Under the pieces are notes generated by a model. The model saw only the letters and a program-made list of their open reading frames with translations, did not search any database and was not told the origin of the DNA. A program made the position numbers and the translations under genes. DNA of 64,000 bases from Rhizobium bangladeshense (lineage in GTDB: Bacteria > Pseudomonadota > Alphaproteobacteria > Rhizobiales > Rhizobiaceae): positions 186,001-250,000 of the forward strand of contig NZ_LYPL01000011.1 of the NCBI RefSeq assembly GCF_001662075.1, read 5' to 3'. Numbering within the stretch: the first letter of the stretch is position 1; each line of letters starts with the position of its first letter. This document shows positions 8,948 to 17,416 of this stretch, in pieces.

Positions 8948-9655
8948 TCAGACTCCGACGCCGCCGGACACCACGTCGGTGCCGGTAATGTTGAGCGTCA
9001 GAATGCCGGCGTCCGTGTGGCCTTCGCCATCGGAGATCTTGTAGTACTGGACGGTTTCGGTGACCTGATCGCCGGGCGCAATATCCTGCGTCAGCTCATA
9101 GGTGAAGTCGCCATTCGCCTTGACGTGGAACGTGCCATAGGTGCCGAGAATATCGGTAACGGCGCCGCTATTGCCGTTGACGTTCGTGCCGTCGAACTGG
9201 CGGAGGAAAAGCTGACCATTGTCGCCCGGAATGTCGTTGGCCAGCGCGTTGCCGCTGATCAGATCGCCTTCGTTGAAGCTGTAATGGTCGTCGACCGCGA
9301 CCGGCTTGACCTGGGTTACGCCCTGAATGTTGAGGGTGAACAGGCCCATATCGGTGTGGCCGGCGCCGTCGGAGATCTTGTAGGAAACCTTCTCCTGAAT
9401 CAGTTCGCCGTTGCTGAAGCCAATCTTGGCGGCATCGCTTAGTACATAGGTGTAGCTGCCGTCGGCCTTGACGTAGAAGGTGCCGTAATCCCCCTGGATC
9501 GTGGTGACCTGGCCGGGCTGTTTGGCGCCGACGCTCTGTTGGTCGAAGGCGCGCAGGAAAAGGTTGCCGTCAGATGTGTCGTTGCTGAGCAGGTTTCCCG
9601 AAATAACGTCGGTTTCCAAAAAAGTTGCAGTATCGTCGGTTGCGTGAATAGCCAT
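8948..9655 (-). CDS. rapA: Secreted cadherin-like EPS-binding protein, Rap (Rhizobium adhering protein) family
   Basis: 235 residues made of two tandem cadherin-like (CHDL/Ra) repeats, about 1-112 and 117-228. Each ends with the same signature: YGTFYVKADGSYTYVLS then YKISDGAGHTDMGLFTLNI in repeat 1, and YGTFHVKANGDFTYELT then YKISDGEGHTDAGILTLNI in repeat 2. No Sec signal peptide. Rap proteins are exported by PrsDE and bind surface polysaccharide in a calcium-dependent way; Asp-rich loops here fit that. The same module forms the C-terminus of PlyA across the intergenic region. Which Rap paralogue (A1, A2, other) cannot be settled from sequence alone. Confidence 0.82.
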   Translation of the reverse strand: MAIHATDDTATFLETDVISGNLLSNDTSDGNLFLRAFDQQSVGAKQPGQVTTIQGDYGTFYVKADGSYTYVLSDAAKIGFSNGELIQEKVSYKISDGAGHTDMGLFTLNIQGVTQVKPVAVDDHYSFNEGDLISGNALANDIPGDNGQLFLRQFDGTNVNGNSGAVTDILGTYGTFHVKANGDFTYELTQDIAPGDQVTETVQYYKISDGEGHTDAGILTLNITGTDVVSGGVGV

Positions 9656-10318
9656 TTGCCTCTCTCCTTAGAATTGATCTCTACCGGTCATTTTTGACTT
9701 CAGCGAGCCGTCCGATTAAGTATATCTTAATACATAGAGTCAAGCGGATGGTTAACAACAGATTGATCTTCATAAGTGTATTTTATCAATAATGACACAG
9801 GTGCAATGTGCATAAGACGATGAAAGACTTAGATAATGTTGCTTTAATAATAAGTGATTGTCTCAGATTGTCATATTGTACGGCCGTTTCTTCTCACTGA
9901 AGGAATATTTCTTCATAAGAAATTGTAATTAAAATGGTTGATGGTGTATCCGTCTGTATACCCCACCATGTAATCACTTCGGATTATAGGTTATTTCTGC
10001 AAGTACTGGCGGAGAATCGGGAAGGCAATGCCTATCATATTACCACCATGCAGGGATTTTCCGTGAGCGTTGTCCTAGCGCGCCGTAGAAATCCTGCCTG
10101 CTCCGCATCCAAGCTTGGCAACTGCGCCCGGCCCAGTAAGCCCGCTAGCCGCCGTGAGGCTGCAACCCTATCGCGATGAAGTATAATTCGCACACCAAGT
10201 TGTTTATATTGATGGCGCAAGAATTATTGCCAGATATCACGCATTTTAGTGTTTCATTTTAGCAGCCGGAGAGAGGTGCGCGGTTAGAAGATTTTCCATT
10301 ACCTTGGGAGATCGCAGC
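9656..10318. promoter_or_regulatory. Long AT-rich divergent control region between rapA and plyA
   Basis: 663 bases without a credible gene, much richer in A/T than the flanks (especially 9720-9930). It must hold both promoters for the two PrsDE-secreted proteins. It includes ATTAAG-TATAT-CTTAAT, a perfect inverted repeat at 9715-9731, about 60 bases upstream of the rapA start. AT-rich regions like this are typical targets of the MucR/RosR zinc-finger regulators of rhizobial EPS genes; binding here is inference. Confidence 0.5.
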
Positions 10319-11872
10319 ATGACCGTCTATTACGTGGATTCCGTGACAGGATCCGACAATAACAACGGAACCAGTGAGAGTTCAGCCTTCGCGACATTGG
10401 CTGCTGTTGAAGCCTTGAGGTTAAATCCGGGCGATAGCGTGCTGCTTGCCGCCGGAAGCGTGTTTAACGAACAGTTTGACCTGAAATATTCTGGCAGCGT
10501 CAGCGCTCCGATCACAATCGGCAGCTACGGCATTGGTGACGCACCGGTCATTCGCAGCAGCAATGACGGGATCCACGGTTCCAAGGCGTCGAATGTCGTC
10601 ATCGAGAACATCAAAATCGCCGATACCGGCGCCAACGCGATCTATGCCGGTAATGTATCGAACTGGACCGTGCGCAATGTCGAAGTGTCGAATACCGGCC
10701 TTTCCGGAAAGCCGGGGTCGGTCAGCTTCCAGAGCAGCCAGAACATCACGATCGAGAACAGCACACTGACCGGTGTTCATTCTGACGGCATCTGGATGGA
10801 CAAGGTCAAGGGCATCACGCTCGTCAACAATACGGTCACCAACAGCCTGGGCAGCGCGGCCGACGCCATCCAGCTCAACGACAGCAGCAATATCCTGGTC
10901 AAGGACAACCATCTGGAGCAGACCGAAACCAACAGCGCCAAGGGCGTGCTCGTGCTGATCCGGGCGCAGAACGCCGTGGTCGAGGGCAATACGCTGGTGG
11001 GCGGCGGCTTTGGGCTGAGCGCGCAGGCGGGGACGAACATTGCCATCCACGACAATGACATCTCGGGATATGGCGGTTACAGCTGGTCCTACGGCATCGG
11101 CCTCGGCGATCAGGGCAACGCGACAAACTACGATATCAGCGGGAATTATCTGCACGGGGGCGTATACGGCGTGCTGATCAGCGCCATCGGCAATCCCGCC
11201 TATATCCGCGAGAATATCGTGATCCATGACAATGTTTTCGAGGATCTGTCTTCCTCGGCGCTGAAGGTCGACAAGCCCGCATCGGGCTCCTTCTACGACA
11301 ATATCATCGACAGCGCGGTGTCGACACTGACGATGCCCGCCACCATCGCCGCCCAGAACACGTTCACCATCGGCGAAAGCAAGACGCTCGAGCAAGCGCA
11401 GGCCGAAATCGACAGCGCGGCCGGCAGCACGACCGGCGATACGCAGGTCAGCTCTCCTGCGCCTGTCACGGAACCGCTGGTCGCCGCCCCGCCTGCCGCC
11501 ACCCAAAAGATTGTCGCCGTCCATGACAGCCTGAAGATCACGGAAGATACCGGCAGCGCTTTTCACGGCAACCTGCTCGAGAACGACGAGGCGAGCAACG
11601 GCACGATACTGCTTCGCCGCTTCGGCGACAGCGCGGTCGACAAGCACGGGCTGACGCTGACCGGGAAATACGGCGTCATTCACGTGGAAAGGGATGGCGA
11701 TTACAGTTACACGGTCGATGCCGCCAAGCTCGCGGGCCTCAGCGGCAAGGTCAGCGAATCCTTCCTATACAAGATCTCCGATGGCGCCTCCCATATCGAC
11801 GCCGACAGCTTGAGCGTCTCCATCAACGTCGACACATTCCACAGCAGCCAGAGCTCGCACATGCTTTCCTAA
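10319..11872 (+). CDS. plyA: Secreted EPS glycanase, PlyA/PlyB family (beta-helix plus cadherin-like domain)
   Basis: 517 residues from ATG 10319 (GGGAG eight bases upstream). Residues about 1-340 form a right-handed parallel beta-helix typical of polysaccharide lyases and glycanases, with repeated N-x-x-I/V turns (VVIENIKIADTGANAIYA, ITIENSTLTGVHSDGIWM, NILVKDNHLE). After a linker rich in Ala, Pro and Ser (about 350-395), a cadherin-like domain (about 396-505; YGVIHVERDGDYSYTVD, YKISDGASHIDADSLSVSI) matches the Rap repeats next door. No Sec signal, as expected for a PrsDE substrate. PlyA/PlyB cleave R. leguminosarum EPS and tune its length. Confidence 0.85.
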   Translation: MTVYYVDSVTGSDNNNGTSESSAFATLAAVEALRLNPGDSVLLAAGSVFNEQFDLKYSGSVSAPITIGSYGIGDAPVIRSSNDGIHGSKASNVVIENIKIADTGANAIYAGNVSNWTVRNVEVSNTGLSGKPGSVSFQSSQNITIENSTLTGVHSDGIWMDKVKGITLVNNTVTNSLGSAADAIQLNDSSNILVKDNHLEQTETNSAKGVLVLIRAQNAVVEGNTLVGGGFGLSAQAGTNIAIHDNDISGYGGYSWSYGIGLGDQGNATNYDISGNYLHGGVYGVLISAIGNPAYIRENIVIHDNVFEDLSSSALKVDKPASGSFYDNIIDSAVSTLTMPATIAAQNTFTIGESKTLEQAQAEIDSAAGSTTGDTQVSSPAPVTEPLVAAPPAATQKIVAVHDSLKITEDTGSAFHGNLLENDEASNGTILLRRFGDSAVDKHGLTLTGKYGVIHVERDGDYSYTVDAAKLAGLSGKVSESFLYKISDGASHIDADSLSVSINVDTFHSSQSSHMLS

Positions 11873-11995
11873 GGCCCCGGCATGTCCTCCGCCGAGGCCG
11901 CTCGATGTCCGTCCGAGGTCGGGCGGGGTCCGTCTGCTGGACCGGAATGTACGGGATGAGCGGCGGCAAAATGTTCCGCCCGCGCGAATAAATCG

Positions 11996-12018
11996 AACTA
12001 TAGATTGCATTTATAGTT
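11996..12018. promoter_or_regulatory. Inverted repeat AACTATA-N9-TATAGTT
   Basis: Perfect 7-base arms separated by nine bases, in the AT-rich part of the region upstream of prsD. The geometry fits an operator for a dimeric regulator; the protein is unknown. Confidence 0.4.
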
Positions 12019-12106
12019 AACACGCTAGTAGATACCGAAGCTAACGCGCCACGGTTTCGCCGCTTTGGACCATTATTGGGCGACTTGCGCTTTTCACTTG
12101 CTTGTG

Positions 12107-12127
12107 ACGGTATGATTATCGTACCGT
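12107..12127. promoter_or_regulatory. 21-bp near-perfect palindrome upstream of prsD
   Basis: ACGGTATGAT-T-ATCGTACCGT has 10-base arms with one mismatch. It lies about 215 bases upstream of the prsD start. The symmetry is well above what one expects by chance in such a short stretch. Cognate regulator unknown. Confidence 0.45.
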
Positions 12128-12342
12128 TAAAGTTAGGGCCTCTGAAATTGTTCGTGATAAATTTGTATTTTCGGTCACGTTTCGGTGGGATTCATGTACT
12201 AGTGTAGGAGCGTGCCAACGGGTTCGGCGCCGATGCCGGGTCCGAGGGCAGCCATGTCAATGATCGGGCCTGAGGGGCCTGCAACTGCAGTGCGGACCGG
12301 CGTATTCGCTGCGTACGTGGTGCGGCAGGAGAGGATTGCTTC

Positions 12343-14106
12343 GTGTTTCAGAGTTCAACAGCTGACGTCAATGAACCGTCAAAAGCCTTGCGGAAATGCA
12401 AAAGTGGGCTGATCTTCATTGGCATAGCCAGCGCGCTTGTTAATATCCTCTACCTTACAAGTTCATTTTTTATGCTTGAGGTGTATGACCGGGTCATCCC
12501 CAGCAAAAGCATACCGACGCTGGCTGCCCTGGCAATACTGGCGTTGGTTCTTTACGCCTTTCAGGGGGCGTTCGAAGTTCTGAGAAGCAGAATGCTCGTC
12601 CGCGTTGCCGGTGCCCTCGACGAGATGATGAACGGGCGGGTGTTTCGGGCGCTGATCAAGGCGCCGCTGAAGGTCAAGATCGGCGGCGACGGGCTGCAGC
12701 CCTTGCGGGATTTCGATCAGATCAGAACCTTTCTGTCCGGCATGGGTCCGACGGCGATGTTCGATCTGCCCTGGCTTCCCTTCTATATCGTGATCTGTTT
12801 CCTCTTCCATCCGGCGATCGGATATATCGCCATCGGCGGATCGCTGGTGCTCGCCATCCTGACGTTCCTGACCAACCAGGGTACGCGTACACTCTCTAAG
12901 CAGCAGTCGGAAGCCGCCAATATGCGCAACGCTTTTGCGCAGAGTTCGATCCGCAACTCCGAGGTCATCCACGCCATGGGCATGGCGGGCACCATGGCCG
13001 AGATCTGGGACCGCAAGAACGGCGAATACCGGCATATCACCCGGCAGGCATCGGATGTCGGCAATGGATATGCGACGCTTTCGAAGATTTTCCGTATCGC
13101 CCTGCAATCGGCAACGCTGGCGACCGGGGCGATCCTCGTCATTCAGGGACAGGCCTCTTCGGGCATCATCATCGCCGGCTCCATCCTGACGTCCCGCGCG
13201 CTGGCGCCTGTGGAAGCCGCGATCGGAAATTGGCGCGGTTTCGTGTCCGCCCAGCAGAGCTGGGGCCGGCTTGCGAACCTGCTGAAGACAATTCCGGAGA
13301 TGCCGGCTCCGCTGACGCTTGCGGCGCCTTCCAAGCAGGTCACGGTCGAGGGTGTAGCCAGCGGACCGCCGGCCGGCCAGCGGCTGGTCATTTCCGATGT
13401 CAGCTTCGGTCTGCGCGCAGGCAGCGCGCTCGGCGTGATCGGTTTCAGCGCCTCGGGCAAGTCGTCGCTGGCGCGGGCGATGATGGGCATCTGGCCGACG
13501 GTCAGGGGATCCATTCGCCTGGATGGCGCGGCGCTCGACCAGTGGGACGGCGACGCACTTGGCCGCCATATCGGTTACCTCCCGCAGGACGTGGAGCTTT
13601 TCTCGGGCACCGTCGCGCAGAATATCTGCCGCTTCGCCAAGGAGATGTCGCCGGAGGCGGTGGTAGCGGCGGCGAGGGCTGCCCGCGTTCACGATCTCAT
13701 TCTGCGTCTGCCGAACGGTTACGAGACCGACATCGGCGAGGGCGGTGCGGCGCTTTCGGCCGGTCAGAGACAGCGTATCGCCCTTGCGAGAGCGCTTTAC
13801 GGCGAGCCGTTCCTGGTCGTGCTCGACGAGCCGAATTCCAATCTCGATGAGGAAGGTGAGCGGGCGCTGAGCGCTGCGATCATGAGCGTGCGGGCACGCG
13901 GCGGCATCGTCGTCGTCATCGCGCATCGCTCCGGCGTTCTGGCCGTGTGCGACTTCGTGCTGATGATGCAGGAGGGCAGAATGATCGCATTCGGCCCCAA
14001 GGAAGAAGTTCTGGCGCGGGTCAGCCGGCCTGAGGCGACGCGCACTTCGATTTCCGAGCGCGTGGCTCAGCTCAAGGTCGTGGTCGAAGGTAATGCGGCC
14101 GAATAG
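12343..14106 (+). CDS. prsD: Type I secretion ABC transporter, PrsD
   Basis: 587 residues from GTG 12343, preceded by GGAGAGG. The N-terminal membrane domain has about 6 segments (first near 22-42, YLTSSFFMLEVYDRVIP is the typical start). The C-terminal ATPase (about 330-560) has Walker A GFSASGKSS, signature LSAGQRQRIALARAL, Walker B FLVVLDEPNSNLDEEG and the H-loop VVVIAHR. PrsD energises export of proteins lacking Sec signals; in R. leguminosarum these include PlyA, PlyB and Rap proteins, two of which are encoded just upstream. Twelve bases separate it from prsE. Confidence 0.93.
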   Translation: MFQSSTADVNEPSKALRKCKSGLIFIGIASALVNILYLTSSFFMLEVYDRVIPSKSIPTLAALAILALVLYAFQGAFEVLRSRMLVRVAGALDEMMNGRVFRALIKAPLKVKIGGDGLQPLRDFDQIRTFLSGMGPTAMFDLPWLPFYIVICFLFHPAIGYIAIGGSLVLAILTFLTNQGTRTLSKQQSEAANMRNAFAQSSIRNSEVIHAMGMAGTMAEIWDRKNGEYRHITRQASDVGNGYATLSKIFRIALQSATLATGAILVIQGQASSGIIIAGSILTSRALAPVEAAIGNWRGFVSAQQSWGRLANLLKTIPEMPAPLTLAAPSKQVTVEGVASGPPAGQRLVISDVSFGLRAGSALGVIGFSASGKSSLARAMMGIWPTVRGSIRLDGAALDQWDGDALGRHIGYLPQDVELFSGTVAQNICRFAKEMSPEAVVAAARAARVHDLILRLPNGYETDIGEGGAALSAGQRQRIALARALYGEPFLVVLDEPNSNLDEEGERALSAAIMSVRARGGIVVVIAHRSGVLAVCDFVLMMQEGRMIAFGPKEEVLARVSRPEATRTSISERVAQLKVVVEGNAAE

Positions 14107-14118
14107 GCCGGAAGGACG

Positions 14119-15462
14119 ATGATGAGCAAAATCACCAATGAATCAAAGCGGTCCCTCAACCGTCACGTTGCCGTTGTCGGCGCACTGTCTCTCGCGCTGG
14201 TGTGCGGCATCGGCGGTTGGGCGGCGACGACCGAGCTTTCCAGCGCCGTCATCGGCGAAGGCGTGGTCATCGTCGACGGCGACGTTAAGAAGATCCAACA
14301 CCCGACCGGTGGCATCGTGTCGAAACTCCTGGTCGCCGAAAACGACCATGTGTCGGCTGGACAGGTGTTGATACGGCTCGATGGAACGACGACCAAAGCG
14401 CAGCTCTCGATCGTCGAAAGCACGCTGGCGCAGCTTTATGCGCGTCGTGCCCGTCTCAAGGCTGAACGGATCGGCGCCGATTCGTTCAAGGTCGAGGAAA
14501 ACATCAGCGATCTGATGACATCCAGCGCTGCCGCATCCAACAAGGCGGCGTCCAGAAATGCCGCACAGGATCTTCTCGACGGCGAACAGAAATTGTTTGA
14601 CAGCCGCAAGTCGGCACTCGTCGGAATGAAGAGCCAGTTGGCGTCGCGCAAGGATCAACTGGCCGAGCAGATCAAGGGTCTGGTCGTTCAGATCAATGCC
14701 ACCAATGATTCTCTCAGCCTGATCGAGCAGGAACTGGAAGGCGTCGATGCGCTCTACAAAAAGGGACTGGTCACGCTTCAGCGCTTGAACGCGCTGAAGC
14801 GTGCACGCGCCGACCTTCAGGGCAATAGCGGCCAGGAAATCGCCGCAAAGGCGGAGGCCGAAGGCAAGGCGATCGAAATCGATCGCCAGTCGATCCAACT
14901 GGACGAAGATCGGCGTTCGGAGATTGCCAAGGAACTGACCGATGTCGAGGCGAAGATCGCCGAAAACGAAGAGCGTCGTGAAACCGCGCTCGATCAGCTC
15001 CGCCGCCTCGATATCACTGCGCCATTGAGCGGCAGGGTCCACGAACTTGCCGTTCATACGATCAACGGCGTCATTGAGCCGGGCCAGACGCTGATGCTCG
15101 TCGTTCCGGAAAACGACGATCTGACCGTCCAGGCAAAGGTCGCCACCCGCGATATCGACCAGCTCCATGTCGGGCAATCCGTCGATGTGCGTTTCAGCGC
15201 CTTCGATCAGCGCACGACGCCCGACGTGCGGGCGGTGATCACTTCGATTGCGCCTGATACCGTCAAGGATGAGCGAACCGGGATCAGCTACTATCCGCTG
15301 CGAGTCAAGCCGGAGGCGCAAAGTATCGCGAAGCTGAAGTCGATCAAGCTCTATCCCGGCATGCCGGCCGAGGTCTTTATCAAGATTGCCGACCGGACCG
15401 TCATCTCCTATCTCACCAAGCCGCTGACCGATCAGATGCAGCACGTCTTCCGTGAGGAATGA
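14119..15462 (+). CDS. prsE: Type I secretion membrane fusion protein, PrsE
   Basis: 447 residues; one N-terminal membrane helix (about 18-38) then the HlyD layout: lipoyl half-motif GVVIVDGDVKKIQHPTGGIV, a long coiled-coil hairpin (about 100-290), the second half-motif LDITAPLSGRVHELAV and a beta-barrel with YYPLRVKPEAQ. It bridges PrsD to an outer-membrane TolC-like channel, which is not in this window. Start ATG ATG at 14119 follows GGAAGGACG. Confidence 0.93.
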   Translation: MMSKITNESKRSLNRHVAVVGALSLALVCGIGGWAATTELSSAVIGEGVVIVDGDVKKIQHPTGGIVSKLLVAENDHVSAGQVLIRLDGTTTKAQLSIVESTLAQLYARRARLKAERIGADSFKVEENISDLMTSSAAASNKAASRNAAQDLLDGEQKLFDSRKSALVGMKSQLASRKDQLAEQIKGLVVQINATNDSLSLIEQELEGVDALYKKGLVTLQRLNALKRARADLQGNSGQEIAAKAEAEGKAIEIDRQSIQLDEDRRSEIAKELTDVEAKIAENEERRETALDQLRRLDITAPLSGRVHELAVHTINGVIEPGQTLMLVVPENDDLTVQAKVATRDIDQLHVGQSVDVRFSAFDQRTTPDVRAVITSIAPDTVKDERTGISYYPLRVKPEAQSIAKLKSIKLYPGMPAEVFIKIADRTVISYLTKPLTDQMQHVFREE

Positions 15463-15503
15463 TCGGCGGCTTCGCGCGCCGCTGCTGCATATCGCAACCT
15501 CTC

Positions 15504-15543
15504 AGGCAAGCTTTGCCCATCCGGCTGGAGGCAAAGCTTGCCT
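15504..15543. terminator. Strong hairpin after prsE
   Basis: AGGCAAGCTTTGCC, a 12-base loop, then GGCAAAGCTTGCCT: a perfect 14-base-pair stem 42 bases after the prsE stop. No clear T run follows, so it may act as a processing or rho-assisted terminator rather than a classical intrinsic one. Confidence 0.5.
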
Positions 15544-15594
15544 TGTACCATGCTGGCGGGTGACGGATAGCTCCCGCCGCGATAGGGTCTCTTC

Positions 15595-16290
15595 ATGATA
15601 TGTTTGCGGCTTTGGCGAGCGGTGCCGACGGAGAGGCGACTGGCATGGGCGCGGGTTCTGTTTTTGGCCTGCCTCGTCATATTTTCATCGACTGGGAAGA
15701 GTGATGCCGAGAACCTTCCGCCGGTGAAAATCGTGGCTTTCGGAACATCGCTGACGGCGCGCGGGGGATGGCAGGCCGGACTTGAGGCAAAGCTTGCCGC
15801 CTGCCTGCAGAGACCCGTCAGGGTCGAGAGCGTCGCCAAGAGCGGCGAGACGTCGGCCTGGGCCTTGACCCAGCTGGACCGCGTCGTGGCCGAGGAGCCG
15901 GATATCATCCTGATCGAGCTCTACGCCAATGACGCAACCGTGCACCGGTTCGTGTCGCTGGCGCAAAGCCAAAGGAATATCGGCGAGATCCTCGATCGGC
16001 TGCATCGGCGCCTGCCGCGGGCACGGATCATCCTCATGGCAATGAACCCGTTTTCGGGACTGCGGGGGCTGATCCGTCCCTTCGTCGGCAGTTATATTTC
16101 GGCTCATCAGGCGGAGGCACGGAAGCGCGGTGTGGAGTTTGTCGACCACCGGCCTGGCTGGGAGCGCCTGAGCCCGGACGATCAGGCCGCCGCAATTCCC
16201 GACGGCGCCCATCCGCGGCCGGAAGTTGCTACAAGGATCATCGTGCCTGCACTCGTCGGACACATCGCCGGCCGCGATTGCGTAGACTGA
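15595..16290 (+). CDS. SGNH/GDSL hydrolase (secreted esterase/lipase-like)
   Basis: 231 residues with a signal or anchor segment (about 17-37). SGNH blocks are visible: block I VAFGTSLTARG (nucleophile Ser), block II Gly in SGETSAWA, block III ELYANDAT (Asn) and block V DGAHPRPE (Asp-x-x-His). It resembles the TesA-like arylesterase subgroup. Located directly after prsE and convergent with pssE, it may remove acetyl or similar esters from EPS; that role is inference. The start is ATG 15595 with a weak ribosome site. Confidence 0.8.
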   Translation: MICLRLWRAVPTERRLAWARVLFLACLVIFSSTGKSDAENLPPVKIVAFGTSLTARGGWQAGLEAKLAACLQRPVRVESVAKSGETSAWALTQLDRVVAEEPDIILIELYANDATVHRFVSLAQSQRNIGEILDRLHRRLPRARIILMAMNPFSGLRGLIRPFVGSYISAHQAEARKRGVEFVDHRPGWERLSPDDQAAAIPDGAHPRPEVATRIIVPALVGHIAGRDCVD

Positions 16291-16330
16291 ATCTCCGCGT
16301 TCTCGAGGGGGAATGCGGCCGGTCGCGGGC

Positions 16331-16807
16331 TCAGCCTGCCGCGAGATAACCCTTCAAATAGTTGACCAGCGACGTCCGGCCGGCATCGGATGGATCGTCA
16401 TGGGACGGACTGCTGAGGTCCTGCAGGAGATAATCTTTCAGTTGGTCATCGTCATGCGCGACATAGATGCCCGGCCGGTCGACGAGCTGGCTGACGGTCG
16501 CCAGCTGATGATCGTTTCGGTGTTCACCAAGGGCTGCCTTGCGGGGAACGAGAATGATCGGTTTACCGAAACGTTTCGCCGTGAGCACGGTGCCGATGCC
16601 CGCGTGAGAGACAATGACGCTCGCCTCGCGAAACATCCTGTCGAAGTCGGCGGGTTCGATATTCTTGATCCATTTCATGTTCTCAGGCGTGTAGGTGCCT
16701 TTGCCGATCTGCGCCAGAACCGGCCTGGTCAGTTCTTTGGCGAAGGCGTCGACCGCCTTGACGAGGCGGTCGAACGGCAGCTGGGTTCCGACAGTGACCA
16801 GGATCAA
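16331..16807 (-). CDS. pssE: EPS glucuronosyltransferase catalytic subunit, PssE (Alg13-like, GT28 C-terminal)
   Basis: 158 residues from TTG 16807, which overlaps the pssD stop as TTGA. The protein begins ILVTVGTQLPFDRLVKAVD, typical of Alg13/PssE, and contains the UDP-sugar site VSHAGIGTVLTAKRFGKPII with PRKAALGEHRNDHQ. PssE pairs with PssD, as Alg13 pairs with Alg14, to add glucuronic acid to the lipid-linked glucose in EPS repeat assembly. A longer reading from 16858 would only translate the pssD end in another frame. Last gene of the minus-strand EPS operon. Confidence 0.9.
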   Translation of the reverse strand: MILVTVGTQLPFDRLVKAVDAFAKELTRPVLAQIGKGTYTPENMKWIKNIEPADFDRMFREASVIVSHAGIGTVLTAKRFGKPIILVPRKAALGEHRNDHQLATVSQLVDRPGIYVAHDDDQLKDYLLQDLSSPSHDDPSDAGRTSLVNYLKGYLAAG

Positions 16808-17262
16808 AGGACAGCTCCTGCGTAATGCGGGCCGTCCGGCCGCGACAGATGTTGCCATTGCGTGAGCCAGAGCGTCGCAATATGGCCGGCCAGCTTCCCC
16901 GAAAGGGACAGTTTCTCGACATTGGCGACGCTATCGATCCAGATCGTGCGCTTGCCAGTCAATTTCCCGGCAAGCAGGCAAAAAAGCCCGGGCGCGGCAC
17001 CTGTCGAGATGATGACGTCGGGCTTGTGCCTGATGACGATGGCGAAAGCGCTGAAAAAACACCGGATCGACATGGTGATCGAGTCGCGGCTGCAATCGGG
17101 AAGGACCAGTCCGTCCCGAATCTCGTATTTGGAAAGCAGCCCCGGGATGGTGGTTGCAAAAATGATGTCGCAGCCCTCGAAGGCGCTGCGCATGGTCATC
17201 AGCTGTTCCCAATGGCCGCCCCCTGACGACGCAGCGAGAACCTTCAATTTTTTCCCAGCCAT
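16804..17262 (-). CDS. pssD: EPS glucuronosyltransferase membrane subunit, PssD (Alg14-like)
   Basis: 152 residues; begins KKLKVLAASSGGGHWEQL, the Alg14/PssD glycine-rich start. VIISTGAAPGLFCLLAGKLTG and TIWIDSVANVEKLS follow, with a hydrophobic stretch (about 70-85) for membrane docking. Alg14-type partners recruit the catalytic Alg13-type subunit (PssE, downstream and overlapping) to the membrane. Start ATG 17262 is preceded by GGAG. The usual third member, PssC, is not directly adjacent. Confidence 0.9.
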   Translation of the reverse strand: MAGKKLKVLAASSGGGHWEQLMTMRSAFEGCDIIFATTIPGLLSKYEIRDGLVLPDCSRDSITMSIRCFFSAFAIVIRHKPDVIISTGAAPGLFCLLAGKLTGKRTIWIDSVANVEKLSLSGKLAGHIATLWLTQWQHLSRPDGPHYAGAVL

Positions 17263-17416
17263 AGACAGGCATCTCCTATGTTTGACCGATGATTATAGGC
17301 AAGACCATTCCACCGAAACCGTGGCTGTAGCACGGCAGTTTAATCGAATTCTAACATCATTGGCCGGCAGGTCGAGCGCACGGAGCGGGAAAAATTCTCA
17401 ATTCGGGGCAGCGGAC

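Larger units (their letters stand above)
11873..12342. promoter_or_regulatory. Intergenic region upstream of prsD
   Basis: 470 bases with no supported gene between plyA and prsD. Its centre (about 11990-12190) is AT-rich and contains two strong inverted repeats listed separately. It probably carries the prsDE promoter. Confidence 0.5.

Noticed and set aside
15783-15800. Second copy of AGGCAAAGCTTGCC inside the SGNH hydrolase gene, like the prsE terminator stem
   Set aside because: It is coding sequence (Glu-Ala-Lys-Leu-Ala) and a single short match; no evidence that it is a repeat family.
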